From NCBI GenBank assembly GCA_003574785.1, contig QORU01000003.1, forward strand, positions 434,001 through 498,000: 64,000 bases of DNA, read 5' to 3'. Position numbers and translations under genes: made by a program. Below the pieces are notes generated by a model, which worked only from the letters and a program-made list of their open reading frames with translations, did no database searches and was not told the origin of the DNA. This document shows positions 55,001 through 62,942 of the stretch, piece by piece. This DNA comes from Taklimakanibacter deserti (GTDB lineage: Bacteria; Pseudomonadota; Alphaproteobacteria; Rhizobiales; Aestuariivirgaceae). The stretch's first letter is position 1. Every line of letters begins with the position of its first letter.

Positions 55001-55148
55001 GGCGATCGCCGGCGGCCTCGTGCTGTCGCAGCTTCTCACGCTCTATATCACGCCTGTCGTCTTCCTCGCTCTCGAGAGGATGAAGGCGAGGTTCGGCCGT
55101 CATGCGCACCAGCCCGTCGAACACAAGGCGCCGGCTGCGGCCGAATAG
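52041..55148 (+). CDS. RND efflux permease (HAE1/MdtBC-type)
   Basis: 1035 residues, normal for the family. Twelve spans with two large periplasmic loops are evident. The proton-relay Asp pair sits in ATGFVVDDAIVMLENI, and the N-terminal LCIRRPVMTVLVMLSLVVLG is the family signature. GMDLSVIAVIGIVMLIGIVKKNGIM marks TM10–11. The sequence suits multidrug or lipid export by proton antiport. It follows the adaptor by one base and ends with a Lys/Pro/Ala tail. Confidence 0.95.
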   Translation: MSLSELCIRRPVMTVLVMLSLVVLGIAGFRQLPIAALPRIDFPTIQVTATLPGASPESMASSVAEPLERQFSTIPGVDSMTSTSTQGSTSVILQFDLDRDIDAAALDVQSALSVAARRLPPEMTDPPSFRKVNPADQPVLLLALASSSLPLTDVDDYAENVLAPQISQILGVAQVSVFGQQKRAVRIEADPRLAASRGLSLTDIRTAVAAADSNAPIGALSGQNRNLTLNAPSQLTKPDDYRPLVIAWRDGKPVRLGDVATIRTGAQDEQTASWIDDERAIILAVFRQPDANTIDVVDQVNARLATYRSQMPAAISVHVANDRSVSIRNAVADVEFTLLLAAALVVLVIFAFLKSVRATLIPVLALPVSLIATCAVMAVLGYSIDNMSLLAITLATGFVVDDAIVMLENIVRHIEAGARPFMAAIEGAREIGFTILSMTVSLVAVFIPVLFMGGVVGRIFREFAVTISVAILVSGFVSLTLTPMLGARLLRAEGHEAGKSLLARASDGVFGWMESGYRRTLDLALRFQGFMLLVTLATLAVSVWLYIVVPKGFFPTEDTGYLTATLRMLPNTGFAAMEDKTRQASAIIRKYPAVAYVIATAGGNGASANTSRLFIALKPMDRRDAPADQVARRLKRATAAIPGIDGFYQAVQNIQIGGRRANADVQYTLQSADLATLVATAPDLVDRLKRRPELRDVTSDLELSNPELIIDIDRDRAAALGVNVDDVRQTLNNAFGTAQVATLYLPANDYPVILEASAELQNDPNALSLISVTSANGTAIPLDQVTVSRRQAGPLSINHQAQQPSVTIAFNAAPGVSLGQAVDVVNQEAAAAHLPDSVSASFAGTAQVFVDGLKGQGFLLLVAALVIYIILGILYESYIHPLTILSGLPSAGIGTLISLMLAGMDLSVIAVIGIVMLIGIVKKNGIMMIDFALARQTAGAAAHDAIREACLRRFRPIMMTSFAAILGALPIAIGFGAGSELRRPLGVAIAGGLVLSQLLTLYITPVVFLALERMKARFGRHAHQPVEHKAPAAAE

Positions 55149-55208
55149 CGGGAAGGCGGCGAATCTCCTATGCTCCTTCGTCTCATTGCGGGCGGGAGCT
55201 GACTTTTC

Positions 55209-56096
55209 ATGACGAAATCCGTACTCGGCATCATCGGCGGATCAGGCATCTATGACATCGAGATGACAGAGGCGCGCTGGGAGACAATCACATCGCCCTG
55301 GGGCGAACCCTCCGATCAGCTGCGGCGCGGCGAGATCGACGGGCTGCCGGTGGTCTTCCTGCCGCGCCATGGCCGCGGTCACCGCTTCTCGCCCACTACG
55401 ATCAACTACCGGGCCAATATCGACATATTGAAGCGCGCCCAAGTCACCGATGTGGTGTCGCTGTCGGCCTGCGGTTCGCTGCGCGAGGAACTGGAGCCTG
55501 GATGTTTCGTGCTGATCGACCAGTTCATCGATCGCACTTTTGCGCGTGAGAAGAGCTTCTTCGGAACGGGGTGCGTCGCGCATGTCTCGCTCGCCTATCC
55601 GGTGTCGCCGACGCTGCAGGACCTGGCCGAAGCGGCGCTCAAGGCGGAGGCCATACCCTATGCGCGCGGCGGCACCTATCTGGTGATGGAGGGGCCGCAA
55701 TTCTCGACACTGGCGGAATCTCAGCTCTACCGGTCCTGGGGCTTGAGCGTCATCGGCATGACCAACATGCCCGAAGCCAAGCTCGCGCGTGAAGCCGAGC
55801 TCACCTATTGCACCGTGGCGATGGTGACGGATTACGATTCATGGCATCCGCATCACGGCGAGGTCGATATCATGTCGATCCTCAAGGTGCTCAAGGGCAA
55901 CAGCGAGAATGCGCGCCGCTTCGTGACCAGGCTGGCGCGCGACTTTCCCCGCGAGCATCCGTCCTGCCGAGTCGGTTCGGACCGGGCACTGGAATATGCG
56001 GTCATAACGGCACCGGAAAAGCGCGATCCGGAACTTCTGCGCAAGCTCGATGCTGTGGCGGGGCGTGTGCTCGGAGCATCGGTCCGAAAAGTGTGA
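55209..56096 (+). CDS. mtnP: S-methyl-5'-thioadenosine phosphorylase
   Basis: 295 residues. LGIIGGSGIYDIE, RHGRGHRFSPTTINYRAN and MEGPQFSTLAES are MTAP signatures; GMTNMPEAKLAREAE is the C-terminal active-site loop. It cleaves methylthioadenosine to adenine and methylthioribose-1-phosphate in methionine salvage, and adenine could feed apt. Its last codons (ASVRKV, stop) lie inside a palindromic repeat at 56077–56118, so the C-terminus may have been reshaped by the insertion. Confidence 0.95.
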   Translation: MTKSVLGIIGGSGIYDIEMTEARWETITSPWGEPSDQLRRGEIDGLPVVFLPRHGRGHRFSPTTINYRANIDILKRAQVTDVVSLSACGSLREELEPGCFVLIDQFIDRTFAREKSFFGTGCVAHVSLAYPVSPTLQDLAEAALKAEAIPYARGGTYLVMEGPQFSTLAESQLYRSWGLSVIGMTNMPEAKLAREAELTYCTVAMVTDYDSWHPHHGEVDIMSILKVLKGNSENARRFVTRLARDFPREHPSCRVGSDRALEYAVITAPEKRDPELLRKLDAVAGRVLGASVRKV

Positions 56097-56118
56097 GCGG
56101 TCTTCGGGCAAGCCGATG
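56077..56118. repeat. Hyphomicrobiales-type palindromic repeat at the mtnP 3' end
   Basis: CATCGG…CCGAA and TTCGG…CCGATG form an imperfect hairpin spanning the mtnP stop codon. I recall near-identical GCATCGG.CCGAAAAGTG elements dispersed in this order. A second remnant (gagcatctgctccgattccaccgg) follows near 56137–56160. Both lie in a 191-bp gap before the L,D-transpeptidase gene that otherwise shows no gene. Confidence 0.6.
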
Positions 56119-56287
56119 TGTGAATGAAAGAGCCCGAGCATCTGCTCCGATTCCACCGGAACAGGCGCTCGGACTCGCCAAAATAAAGCCATCAGAGAGT
56201 CAAAATCCGCGCGATGTCTCAGGCTATTGAACCATTGAGCACCTTTGCGCGTTAAGGGCGGGACAAGTGGTTGCGGAGGAGGATCAA

Positions 56288-56989
56288 TTGGCCAGATTTA
56301 TTACGCGGCGTTCGTTTCTTGGACGGACTCTCATGGCCGGCGCCGGCGTGGCTTTCGCCAGCACTGCAGGCTCTGCCCAGGAAGAGAATATGGGCACGAC
56401 CGACGGTACGGTCGATTCCTTTCCGATACCGCAAGTCAATCTGAAGAAGATCCCGCCGGAATTCCGCCGCCAGACAGTCGAATATCTGGGCCATGAATGG
56501 CCGGGCACCGTCGTTGTCGACACCAAGAACCGGTTCCTGTTCAAGATCCTGCCGGGCCAGCAGGCGATCCGTTATGGCATCGGAGTGGGACGTGAAGGCT
56601 TCACCTGGTCGGGCGAGGCCGTGGTCGGCGCCAAGCAGATGTGGCCGACCTGGAATCCACCCAAGGAAATGGTGGCGCGCGATCCCAATGCGGCGAAATG
56701 GGCGAACGGCCAGCCCGGCGGTCCGGACAATCCATTGGGTGCCCGAGCGCTTTATCTTTACCAGAACGGCAAGGATACACTGTTCCGTATCCACGGCACC
56801 AATGCGCCGAAATCGATCGGCAAGGCGATGTCTTCCGGCTGTATCCGCATGCTCAACCAGGATGTGGTGGAGGTCTATCGCATGACGCCGATCGGCACGC
56901 GCGTCACCGTGCTGCCCGCCGATCCGCAGGAGATCTTCGAGGAAGACGAGATCGCCGGCGCCGGAACGCCCGACATTTACCAGCAGTGA
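56288..56989 (+). CDS. L,D-transpeptidase (YkuD) with TAT-type signal, copy 1
   Basis: 233 residues from a TTG at 56288, preceded by a perfect GGAGGAGG. A GTG at 56267 would add seven residues. The N-terminus FITRRSFLGRTLMAGAGVAFA is a twin-arginine signal. The YkuD core holds H169 in HGTNAPKSIGK and the nucleophile Cys185 in SSGCIRM. It would make 3-3 crosslinks in peptidoglycan or attach lipoproteins. A paralogue lies at 62943. Confidence 0.9.
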   Translation: MARFITRRSFLGRTLMAGAGVAFASTAGSAQEENMGTTDGTVDSFPIPQVNLKKIPPEFRRQTVEYLGHEWPGTVVVDTKNRFLFKILPGQQAIRYGIGVGREGFTWSGEAVVGAKQMWPTWNPPKEMVARDPNAAKWANGQPGGPDNPLGARALYLYQNGKDTLFRIHGTNAPKSIGKAMSSGCIRMLNQDVVEVYRMTPIGTRVTVLPADPQEIFEEDEIAGAGTPDIYQQ

Positions 56990-57002
56990 GCAAAGCATCT
57001 AG

Positions 57003-57668
57003 CTAGTTGAACAGCGCCGCCGACTTCTTGCGCTTCTTGGAGGCAAGATTGGTCGTCGTGACCTTGCTCGGCTTGTAGATCGGCGCCATCACCATCTTCA
57101 CGAAGGGATGCTTGGCAAGCCGCTTCTGCTCGGCTGCATCGAAGGCCATGTGCTTGCGGTTGCACGCCTTCGTCACCTCCTCGCGTATCGCCTGGGCCTT
57201 CCTGTCGACCTCTTCGCAGCTGCGCCCGCGCAAGGCGCTCACCCGCGTCTGGATCTCGTTGGCGCATCCCATCCAGATCGAACGGTGCGTCTCTTCGTGC
57301 TTGCGCAGGAAGGAGGAGAACTGCTGCCAGCGCGCGCGGGCACTGGCGGACAGCGCCGCTGCATTGGCGAGTTTCGGCAGGCGGATGGTGAAATCGGCGG
57401 AGTATTGATAGTCGATGATCCGGCAACTGTTCTTGAGCTCGAGCTTGCCGCGCTGGGATGATTCCATCAAGGTCGCGGCATAGGCCTTGGCGCCCTTCAC
57501 ATGCGGACCGCGCTTGAGCATCGAGATATAGACGCCCGCAGCACTGTCGCCCGAGACTTTGTAATAGACATATCTGGTGCTGAAAGCCGGCGCCGCCAGC
57601 GCCTGCTGCGATCCCAAGGCTGACAATAGAACAGCCGCCCCAACCGCCAGCCTCATGATCGACCGCAT
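57003..57668 (-). CDS. Secreted DUF922 protein with HExxH motif
   Basis: 221 residues from ATG 57668 with a signal peptide (MRSIMRLAVGAAVLLSALGSQQALA). The mature part has YYKVSGDSAAGVYISM then LRKHEETHRSIW, with the HEETH zinc motif at residues 124–128. DUF922 proteins are putative periplasmic Zn-dependent proteases. The C-terminus is Lys-rich. It is convergent with the L,D-transpeptidase gene, 13 bases between stops. Confidence 0.88.
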   Translation of the reverse strand: MRSIMRLAVGAAVLLSALGSQQALAAPAFSTRYVYYKVSGDSAAGVYISMLKRGPHVKGAKAYAATLMESSQRGKLELKNSCRIIDYQYSADFTIRLPKLANAAALSASARARWQQFSSFLRKHEETHRSIWMGCANEIQTRVSALRGRSCEEVDRKAQAIREEVTKACNRKHMAFDAAEQKRLAKHPFVKMVMAPIYKPSKVTTTNLASKKRKKSAALFN

Positions 57669-57989
57669 CGACGCCTCTCGAAGTTGTAACAGAAAGTTAG
57701 GGCAGGGCCGCCAATCGGGCAAGCGCTAAGACACGATTTGGTTGCCGGCCGGCCGAGCTAAATGAGCCTTGCCGAAAAACCGGCCTTGCGGCATAGTCGC
57801 GCGCCGGTTTGCAGAAGTGCAAAGCCGGTCGGGCAAAGCATTCGAACCCGGTGAAGACTGTCTACGGCGCATGGGATATGCGTCCGCACCTGCCCTTCCC
57901 GCCGTTTTGACGAGCTGAGCCTCCTGTATTCGGAAGTCCACATTCCGTCACAGGTCAGTTGAGGAAACGGGTCAAGGAGTTTTCACCGC
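57669..57989. other. Intergenic 321 bp upstream of the cold-shock gene
   Basis: No gene is supported here. A hairpin TTTGCA–gaag–TGCAAA (57808–57823) flanked by further GCCGG/CCGG complementarity lies well upstream of cspA. A long 5' leader with such structure is usual for cold-shock mRNAs. Promoters for both divergent neighbours must lie here; no clear –35/–10 pair could be assigned. Confidence 0.4.
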
Positions 57990-58202
57990 ATGCGCCAGAA
58001 TGGCACCATTAAGTTTTTCAACCAAGCCAAGGGCTACGGTTTCGTGTCGCCCGAAGGGGGAGGCAAGGACGTGTTCGTGCACATCACCGCCGTTCAGCGC
58101 TCGGGCATCCCCGAATTGAACGAGGGCATGAGAATCAGCTTCGAGGTCCAGCCGGACAAGCGCGGCCGTGGACCTCAGGCCGTCGAGTTGCAGCTTCTCT
58201 GA
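57990..58202 (+). CDS. Cold-shock domain protein
   Basis: 70 residues, the CspA size. RNP1 KGYGFVSP and RNP2 VFVHI are intact, with the start GTIKFFNQAKG. It binds single-stranded RNA/DNA and melts mRNA secondary structure. SD AAGGAG lies upstream. A long 5' region with a hairpin is present. Confidence 0.96.
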   Translation: MRQNGTIKFFNQAKGYGFVSPEGGGKDVFVHITAVQRSGIPELNEGMRISFEVQPDKRGRGPQAVELQLL

Positions 58203-58229
58203 GAGGCGATTTCCGCAAGCCGCCCGCCT

Positions 58230-58538
58230 GTGCTATGCTGGCGGCATGGGGTAGGTCGCTCTTATCTCCTTGCGGTCACTCTGGCGATCGCCGGGGTGGC
58301 CGTCTCCGCCGGAGAGGCCGCAGCGCATAATTGCACATGCCGGGCCAACGGCCAGGTTTTTGTCCTCGGACAGATCGCCTGCATTCGCGGCAAGCTTTCC
58401 CAATGCCAGATGAACCAGAACGTGCCGACATGGCAAACAGTCGCCGACACCTGCCCAGAAGCACAGCTCAACGCCCGGCCGCCCCTCGCCGCCCTTGTCT
58501 CGCTGCCTGTCTCCTCGCTGTCGCCAGTCTCGCGCTAG
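58230..58538 (+). CDS. Small cysteine-rich exported protein overlapping RNase T2
   Basis: 102 residues from a GTG at 58230, with a signal peptide core YLLAVTLAIAGVAVSAGEAAA. The mature part carries five cysteines (NCTC, IAC, SQC, DTC) and ends before an unconserved-looking tail. Its 3' 109 bases overlap the start and signal-peptide region of the RNase T2 gene in another frame. No ATG start exists in frame, so confidence in the exact start is low. It could be an inhibitor or partner of the nuclease; this is inferred only from adjacency. Confidence 0.6.
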   Translation: MLCWRHGVGRSYLLAVTLAIAGVAVSAGEAAAHNCTCRANGQVFVLGQIACIRGKLSQCQMNQNVPTWQTVADTCPEAQLNARPPLAALVSLPVSSLSPVSR

Positions 58539-59161
58539 CCTCCGTCGCCTCGGCCCGTGGGCCGGTTCCCGGCCAATTCGATTACTACGCTCTGTCACTG
58601 TCCTGGTCGCCGACCTATTGCGGGTCCGAGGCCGGCCAGGGAGACCCACAGCAATGCGGCACCGGCCGCGCCTATGCCTTCGTCGTCCATGGCTTGTGGC
58701 CGCAATATGAGCGCGGGTGGCCCGAGGACTGCACCTTGCGCGAGAAGTGGGTCCCCAACGAAATCATCGGTGCGATGCTCGATATCATGCCGTCCAAGAA
58801 GCTCATCATCCATGAATGGAGGAAGCATGGCGGCTGCTCCGGCCTCAGGATGAAGGGTTATTTCCGGCTGACGCGCGATCTTTTCACCAAGCTGCGCATA
58901 CCGGCACGCTATCTCTCGCCCCGGGCGGTGATCATGACGACGCCGGAGGAGCTGGTCAGCGACTTCGTCAAGACCAATCGCGGCCTCAGGGAGGACATGC
59001 TGTCGGTCCAGTGCGGCAATTCGCGGGGCGCCGCGCGCCTTGCCGAATTGCGCGTATGCTTCGGCAAGGACGGCAATCTGCAATCCTGTGGCGTCAATGA
59101 GAAGCGGCAATGCCGGGCGAAGAGCCTGGTGCTGCCGCCGGTGAGGGGAGGCATCCGGTGA
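58430..59161 (+). CDS. Secreted ribonuclease T2
   Basis: 243 residues from ATG 58430; ATG 58403 is an alternative. A signal peptide with an Arg-rich head (…CLAACLLAVASLALASVASA) precedes the T2 domain. Catalytic CAS I is H87-G-L-W-P-Q-Y and CAS II is E129-W-R-K-H133-G-G-C. It cuts single-stranded RNA through a 2',3'-cyclic phosphate in the periplasm or outside. Conserved cysteines support disulfides. Its stop overlaps the next gene's GTG. Confidence 0.93.
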   Translation: MANSRRHLPRSTAQRPAAPRRPCLAACLLAVASLALASVASARGPVPGQFDYYALSLSWSPTYCGSEAGQGDPQQCGTGRAYAFVVHGLWPQYERGWPEDCTLREKWVPNEIIGAMLDIMPSKKLIIHEWRKHGGCSGLRMKGYFRLTRDLFTKLRIPARYLSPRAVIMTTPEELVSDFVKTNRGLREDMLSVQCGNSRGAARLAELRVCFGKDGNLQSCGVNEKRQCRAKSLVLPPVRGGIR

Positions 59162-59883
59162 AGCAAGCGCTTGTCCTGCAGCATATGGACCACGACACGC
59201 CGGGCCGCTTCCTCGATTATTTCATCGAGGACGGCATTCGGCCCAGATCGGTCAGGCTTTGGGAGGGCCAGGAGATCCCGCCGCTCAAGGACTTCGATCT
59301 GATGTTCGTCCTGGGCGGGGCGATGGATGTGTGGGAGCTCGAGGAAAATCCCTGGCTCAAGGGCGAGATGCAGGCCATTCGCGAATGGGTGGCGGAACGC
59401 GGCAAACCCTATATCGGCCTTTGTCTCGGCCATCAGCTCCTGGCCAAGGCGCTGGGTGGCGAGGTCGGACTCGCACAAGAGAGCGAAGTCGGCGTGCACG
59501 AGGTCACAGTGAATGGCGCAGCGCGAGGTCATCGCCTGTTCGAGGGCTTGCGCGGCAGCTACAAGGTCATGCAGTGGCATCATGCGGAAGTGAAGACGCC
59601 ACCGAAGGAGGCCACGGTGCTCGCTGCATCGCCGCGGGCGGCGGTGCAGGCGATCGCCATCGACGATCATGCGCTCGGCCTGCAGTTTCATGCCGAGTTC
59701 TCGGCCCAGACCGTGGCAAGCTGGGAATCGCTGCCGAGCTTCATGGCCGCCCTCGAGCGCGAACTCGGTGCCGGCGCCTATGCCAAAGTGAGCGCCGAAG
59801 CCTATCCGCTGATGCCGCAAATGGGCGCCATGGCGCGGCGCATCTACGACAATCTCAAATCCGCTTCGGGGCTCGTGCGCTGA
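59158..59883 (+). CDS. Class I glutamine amidotransferase-like protein
   Basis: 241 residues from a GTG at 59158 that overlaps the RNase T2 stop (GTGA) and is preceded by GGGGAGG. The nucleophile elbow YIGLCLGHQLL carries Cys89, and LQFHAEF carries the catalytic His, with HAE in place of the common HPE. It resembles stand-alone GMP-synthase-like amidotransferases such as YfeJ. Its acceptor substrate is unknown. The 3' end overlaps the convergent MFS gene by 29 bases. Confidence 0.88.
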   Translation: MKQALVLQHMDHDTPGRFLDYFIEDGIRPRSVRLWEGQEIPPLKDFDLMFVLGGAMDVWELEENPWLKGEMQAIREWVAERGKPYIGLCLGHQLLAKALGGEVGLAQESEVGVHEVTVNGAARGHRLFEGLRGSYKVMQWHHAEVKTPPKEATVLAASPRAAVQAIAIDDHALGLQFHAEFSAQTVASWESLPSFMAALERELGAGAYAKVSAEAYPLMPQMGAMARRIYDNLKSASGLVR

Positions 59884-61012
59884 AGAAGGTGCGCGCCGCG
59901 ATCATCACGATGAAGGCGGCGAAGACCGCGGCAGTGGCATAGGGGAGGCCGTCAGGCCCGAAACGCTCGATGGCCCAGCCGCCGAGCAGCGCGCCGAAAA
60001 GCGCCGCACCGCCCCACATGGTGGAAAAGGCGGCCGTGCCGGCGACCAGCTGGTGGCCGGAGAAACGTTCGCCCAATTCGGCGAGCGCCAGCGTATAGAT
60101 GCCGGCCGAGGCGGCGCCGGTGACGACGAGGGCCGGCCAGATGAGCCAGGTCCCGAAAGCCCAAGGGATCAGCGCGCTGCTCAAGGCGGTGACGATGGCG
60201 CAGACCGACATCATGCCGCGCTTGCTCCAACGATCGGCGATCCAGCCAATGGGGAATTGCAGGACGACATTGCCGACGATGAAAGCGGTAAGCATCAGCG
60301 ATGCGGTGGCCTGGCTCACGCCCTTCTTGACGCCATAGACCGGCAAGAGACCGAGATTGGCGACATCGATGATGGCGAACATGCCGACGGCCACGAGGAG
60401 GATCGGGGCCAGTCGGGCGAAGCCGAAGATAGTGAGAGCGCTCGACTCCCGATCGGGCGCAAAGGCCTCGGTCGGACGATAGAAGAACATCGGCACGGTG
60501 CCGGCGACAAGGAAGAGAGCGCCGATGGCGAAAGGCAGGAAGCTGTCGACGCCGGTCAGGCTGATGAGTGCCGGCCCAAGGCCGAAGCTCAGGGAGAGAA
60601 CGCCGGTATAGACAGCCATGATGCGCGAGCGTGCCGGTCCTGCCGCCGCCTCGACCAGCCAGGCCTCGCTGACCGTGAACAGGATCGCGACCGCGAAGCC
60701 CTGGACTAGGCGCATCGCGAACCATCCCCAGTAGATCGGGATGAAGGGATAGGTGACGATCATTGCCGCGGTGAGGAGGGCGGCGGTGATCGCCACCGGC
60801 TTGGTGCCGAAGCGCCGCGTCATTTGTGGAACGACGAAGCCCGCCAGCAGAATGCCGAACGGGTGCATCGCGGTGTTGTAGCCGATGACCTTCGGCGACA
60901 CGCCGTTCTTCTCCATCACCAGCGACAGCAGCGGGAACATGAGGCCGAGCGCGAAGCCGAAGACGGTGATCGCGGCGAGGGCGGCGAAGAGGTTGATCCA
61001 GCGCCTATCCAT
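59855..61012 (-). CDS. MFS transporter, copy 2 of an adjacent pair
   Basis: 385 residues from ATG 61012 (MDRRWINLF), which overlaps the preceding gene's stop by 8 bases. Twelve spans with the YbfB/CynX-like motifs FPLLSLVMEKNGVSPKVIGYN, MTRRFGTKPV and SEAWLVEAAAGPARSR. Substrate is unknown. It resembles its neighbour at 61005–62174 in the SEAW and AFAAMWGGAALFGALLGGWA regions, so the two are paralogues. Confidence 0.88.
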   Translation of the reverse strand: MDRRWINLFAALAAITVFGFALGLMFPLLSLVMEKNGVSPKVIGYNTAMHPFGILLAGFVVPQMTRRFGTKPVAITAALLTAAMIVTYPFIPIYWGWFAMRLVQGFAVAILFTVSEAWLVEAAAGPARSRIMAVYTGVLSLSFGLGPALISLTGVDSFLPFAIGALFLVAGTVPMFFYRPTEAFAPDRESSALTIFGFARLAPILLVAVGMFAIIDVANLGLLPVYGVKKGVSQATASLMLTAFIVGNVVLQFPIGWIADRWSKRGMMSVCAIVTALSSALIPWAFGTWLIWPALVVTGAASAGIYTLALAELGERFSGHQLVAGTAAFSTMWGGAALFGALLGGWAIERFGPDGLPYATAAVFAAFIVMIAARTFFSARAPKRI

Positions 61013-62174
61013 GAGCGGCGCTCCGTATGAATCTGCCGCCGGTGAAGGCAAGGCAAATGAGCAAAAGGACATAGACCAGGCAGACAGTGAGCGGGATCGC
61101 GTCGATGCCGAAGGCATCGGTCGCGGCACCCGCGATGGGCGGTCCCAACAAGCCGCCAATGCCCCACATCGCGGCGAAGGCGGCGCTGCCGGCGATAAGG
61201 TCAGGCCCAGTGAAATTGTCGCCGAGGATGGTGAGGCCGATCGTATAGATCGCGAAAGCGCTGGTGCCGAGGACGAGCATGACCGGCCAGATCAGCCAGG
61301 AGTTGATGGTCCAGATCATCGCCAGGGCAAGGAGCGCCGTGATCACCGCGGAGAGCCTGATCACGCCGAGCCTCGACCATTTGTCGGCGAGAAGCCCGAT
61401 GGGTAACTGCAGCAGCGCATTGCCGATGATGGCGACGCCGAGGATGAGTGTCACCTGCTCGACGAGGAGCCCCGAGCGCAGACCGAATATCGGGAAGAAG
61501 GACAACATCACCGCATCGAAGAAGGTCAGCGTACCGACGGCGAAGAGCAGCATGGGCGCGCGCCGCACGAAGGCGAGGAAGCCCGCCCCTTCCTCATGCT
61601 GGAAAGCACCTTCCGATACTTTGAGGAAAGTGAGCGGGACGGCGCTTATCGCCACGCAGGCCATGCCGATCAGCCAGGGCATCCAGCCGTCGAGACCGGT
61701 CAAGGGGAGTATGAGCGGGCCCACCGAAAAGGTGATCGCGAGAAGGCTCGTATACAGTCCGCTGACGCGGCCACGATTGCGGTCATCGGCGCCGCTCAGG
61801 ATCCAGGCCTCGCTGACCGTAAACAGCGTGCCGGCCGACATGCCGAAAACGAAGCGTATGGCGAACCAGGACCAGATGCTGGGAAACAGCTTGAACGCCG
61901 CCAGCGTCGCGATGATCATGACGATGCTGACATAGACGACCGGCTTCGAGCCGAAGCGCGAAACGATGCGCGGCAGGAACGGTCCGCCGAGCATGATGCC
62001 GAGCGGCGCCATGGCGGCGTTCAGTCCCATGATCCAGGCGGGAACGCCCCTCTGCTCCATCAGCAGCGGCAAGAGCTGCAGCGTCAGGCCCATGGCAATA
62101 TCGCAACTGCCCACGGTCGCTAGGGCGGCGACAATGGTCCCGTAGCGCTGCGCAAATGGCAGTGACGCCGACAT
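61005..62174 (-). CDS. MFS transporter, copy 1 of an adjacent pair
   Basis: 389 residues with twelve spans. LTLQLLPLLMEQRGVPAWI, PRIVSRFGSKPVVYVS and TVSEAWILSGADDRNRGRV parallel the following gene, showing an old duplication. It belongs to the same YfcJ/CynX-like branch. Its stop overlaps the start of the next gene, so the pair is one operon. A heterodimer is unlikely for MFS, so distinct substrates are expected. Confidence 0.88.
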   Translation of the reverse strand: MSASLPFAQRYGTIVAALATVGSCDIAMGLTLQLLPLLMEQRGVPAWIMGLNAAMAPLGIMLGGPFLPRIVSRFGSKPVVYVSIVMIIATLAAFKLFPSIWSWFAIRFVFGMSAGTLFTVSEAWILSGADDRNRGRVSGLYTSLLAITFSVGPLILPLTGLDGWMPWLIGMACVAISAVPLTFLKVSEGAFQHEEGAGFLAFVRRAPMLLFAVGTLTFFDAVMLSFFPIFGLRSGLLVEQVTLILGVAIIGNALLQLPIGLLADKWSRLGVIRLSAVITALLALAMIWTINSWLIWPVMLVLGTSAFAIYTIGLTILGDNFTGPDLIAGSAAFAAMWGIGGLLGPPIAGAATDAFGIDAIPLTVCLVYVLLLICLAFTGGRFIRSAAHG

Positions 62175-62294
62175 TGCTCATCCTCAGGAGGTCTGGTTGC
62201 TCCACAAGCCTCCCTCTAGCGGTTCCGCTGCGGCTTCCGCAAGTGCAGCCCTGTGCCTTGCGCATAGCGCCCGTCACCGCTATGCACTGCGGCC

Positions 62295-62939
62295 ATGACA
62301 CGTCCAAAAATCATGATCATTCCCGTGACACCGTTCCAGCAGAATTGCTCGCTCATCTGGAACGACGACACGCAGATTGGCGCTGTTGTCGATCCCGGCG
62401 GCGACGTCGAGGTGATCCGCAAGGCGATCGATCAATCGCAAGTCACGGTCGAGAAGATACTCCTGACCCATGGCCATATCGATCATGCAGGTGGTGCCGC
62501 TGAACTGCGCGACAAGCTCGAGGTTCCGATCGAAGGTCCGCATACGGAGGATGCGTTTCTCCTCGCCAAGCTCGCCGAATCCGGCGCGCAATACGGCTAT
62601 GAGGCGCGCGCCGTGGTCCCCGACCGGTGGCTCAAGGAAGGCGACAAGGTGACGGTCGGGGCCCTCGATTTCGCGGTTCTCGAATGTCCCGGCCACACGC
62701 CGGGCTCGGTCGTGCTGTTCAATGATGCCAACCGCTTCTGCTTCATGGGCGATGTGTTGTTCCAGGGATCGGTCGGGCGCACCGACTTTCCTTATGGCGA
62801 TCATGCGACATTGATCGCCTCGATCCGCGACAAGCTTTTGCCGCTCGGCGATGACGTTGCCTTCCTGCCGGGCCACGGCCCCGCCAGCACGATCGGTGAG
62901 GAACGGCGCAGCAACCCGTTCCTGGCGGAATTGCGATAG
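62295..62939 (+). CDS. Metallo-beta-lactamase-fold hydrolase (glyoxalase II-like)
   Basis: 214 residues. The metal motif THGHIDHAGG gives H59, H61, D63 and H64; CPGHTPGSVVLF and FLPGHGP supply the remaining His residues. It resembles the YcbL/GloB-like thioester hydrolases that act on glutathione conjugates. It is divergent from the MFS pair and convergent with the L,D-transpeptidase gene. Confidence 0.92.
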   Translation: MTRPKIMIIPVTPFQQNCSLIWNDDTQIGAVVDPGGDVEVIRKAIDQSQVTVEKILLTHGHIDHAGGAAELRDKLEVPIEGPHTEDAFLLAKLAESGAQYGYEARAVVPDRWLKEGDKVTVGALDFAVLECPGHTPGSVVLFNDANRFCFMGDVLFQGSVGRTDFPYGDHATLIASIRDKLLPLGDDVAFLPGHGPASTIGEERRSNPFLAELR

Positions 62940-62942
62940 CGC

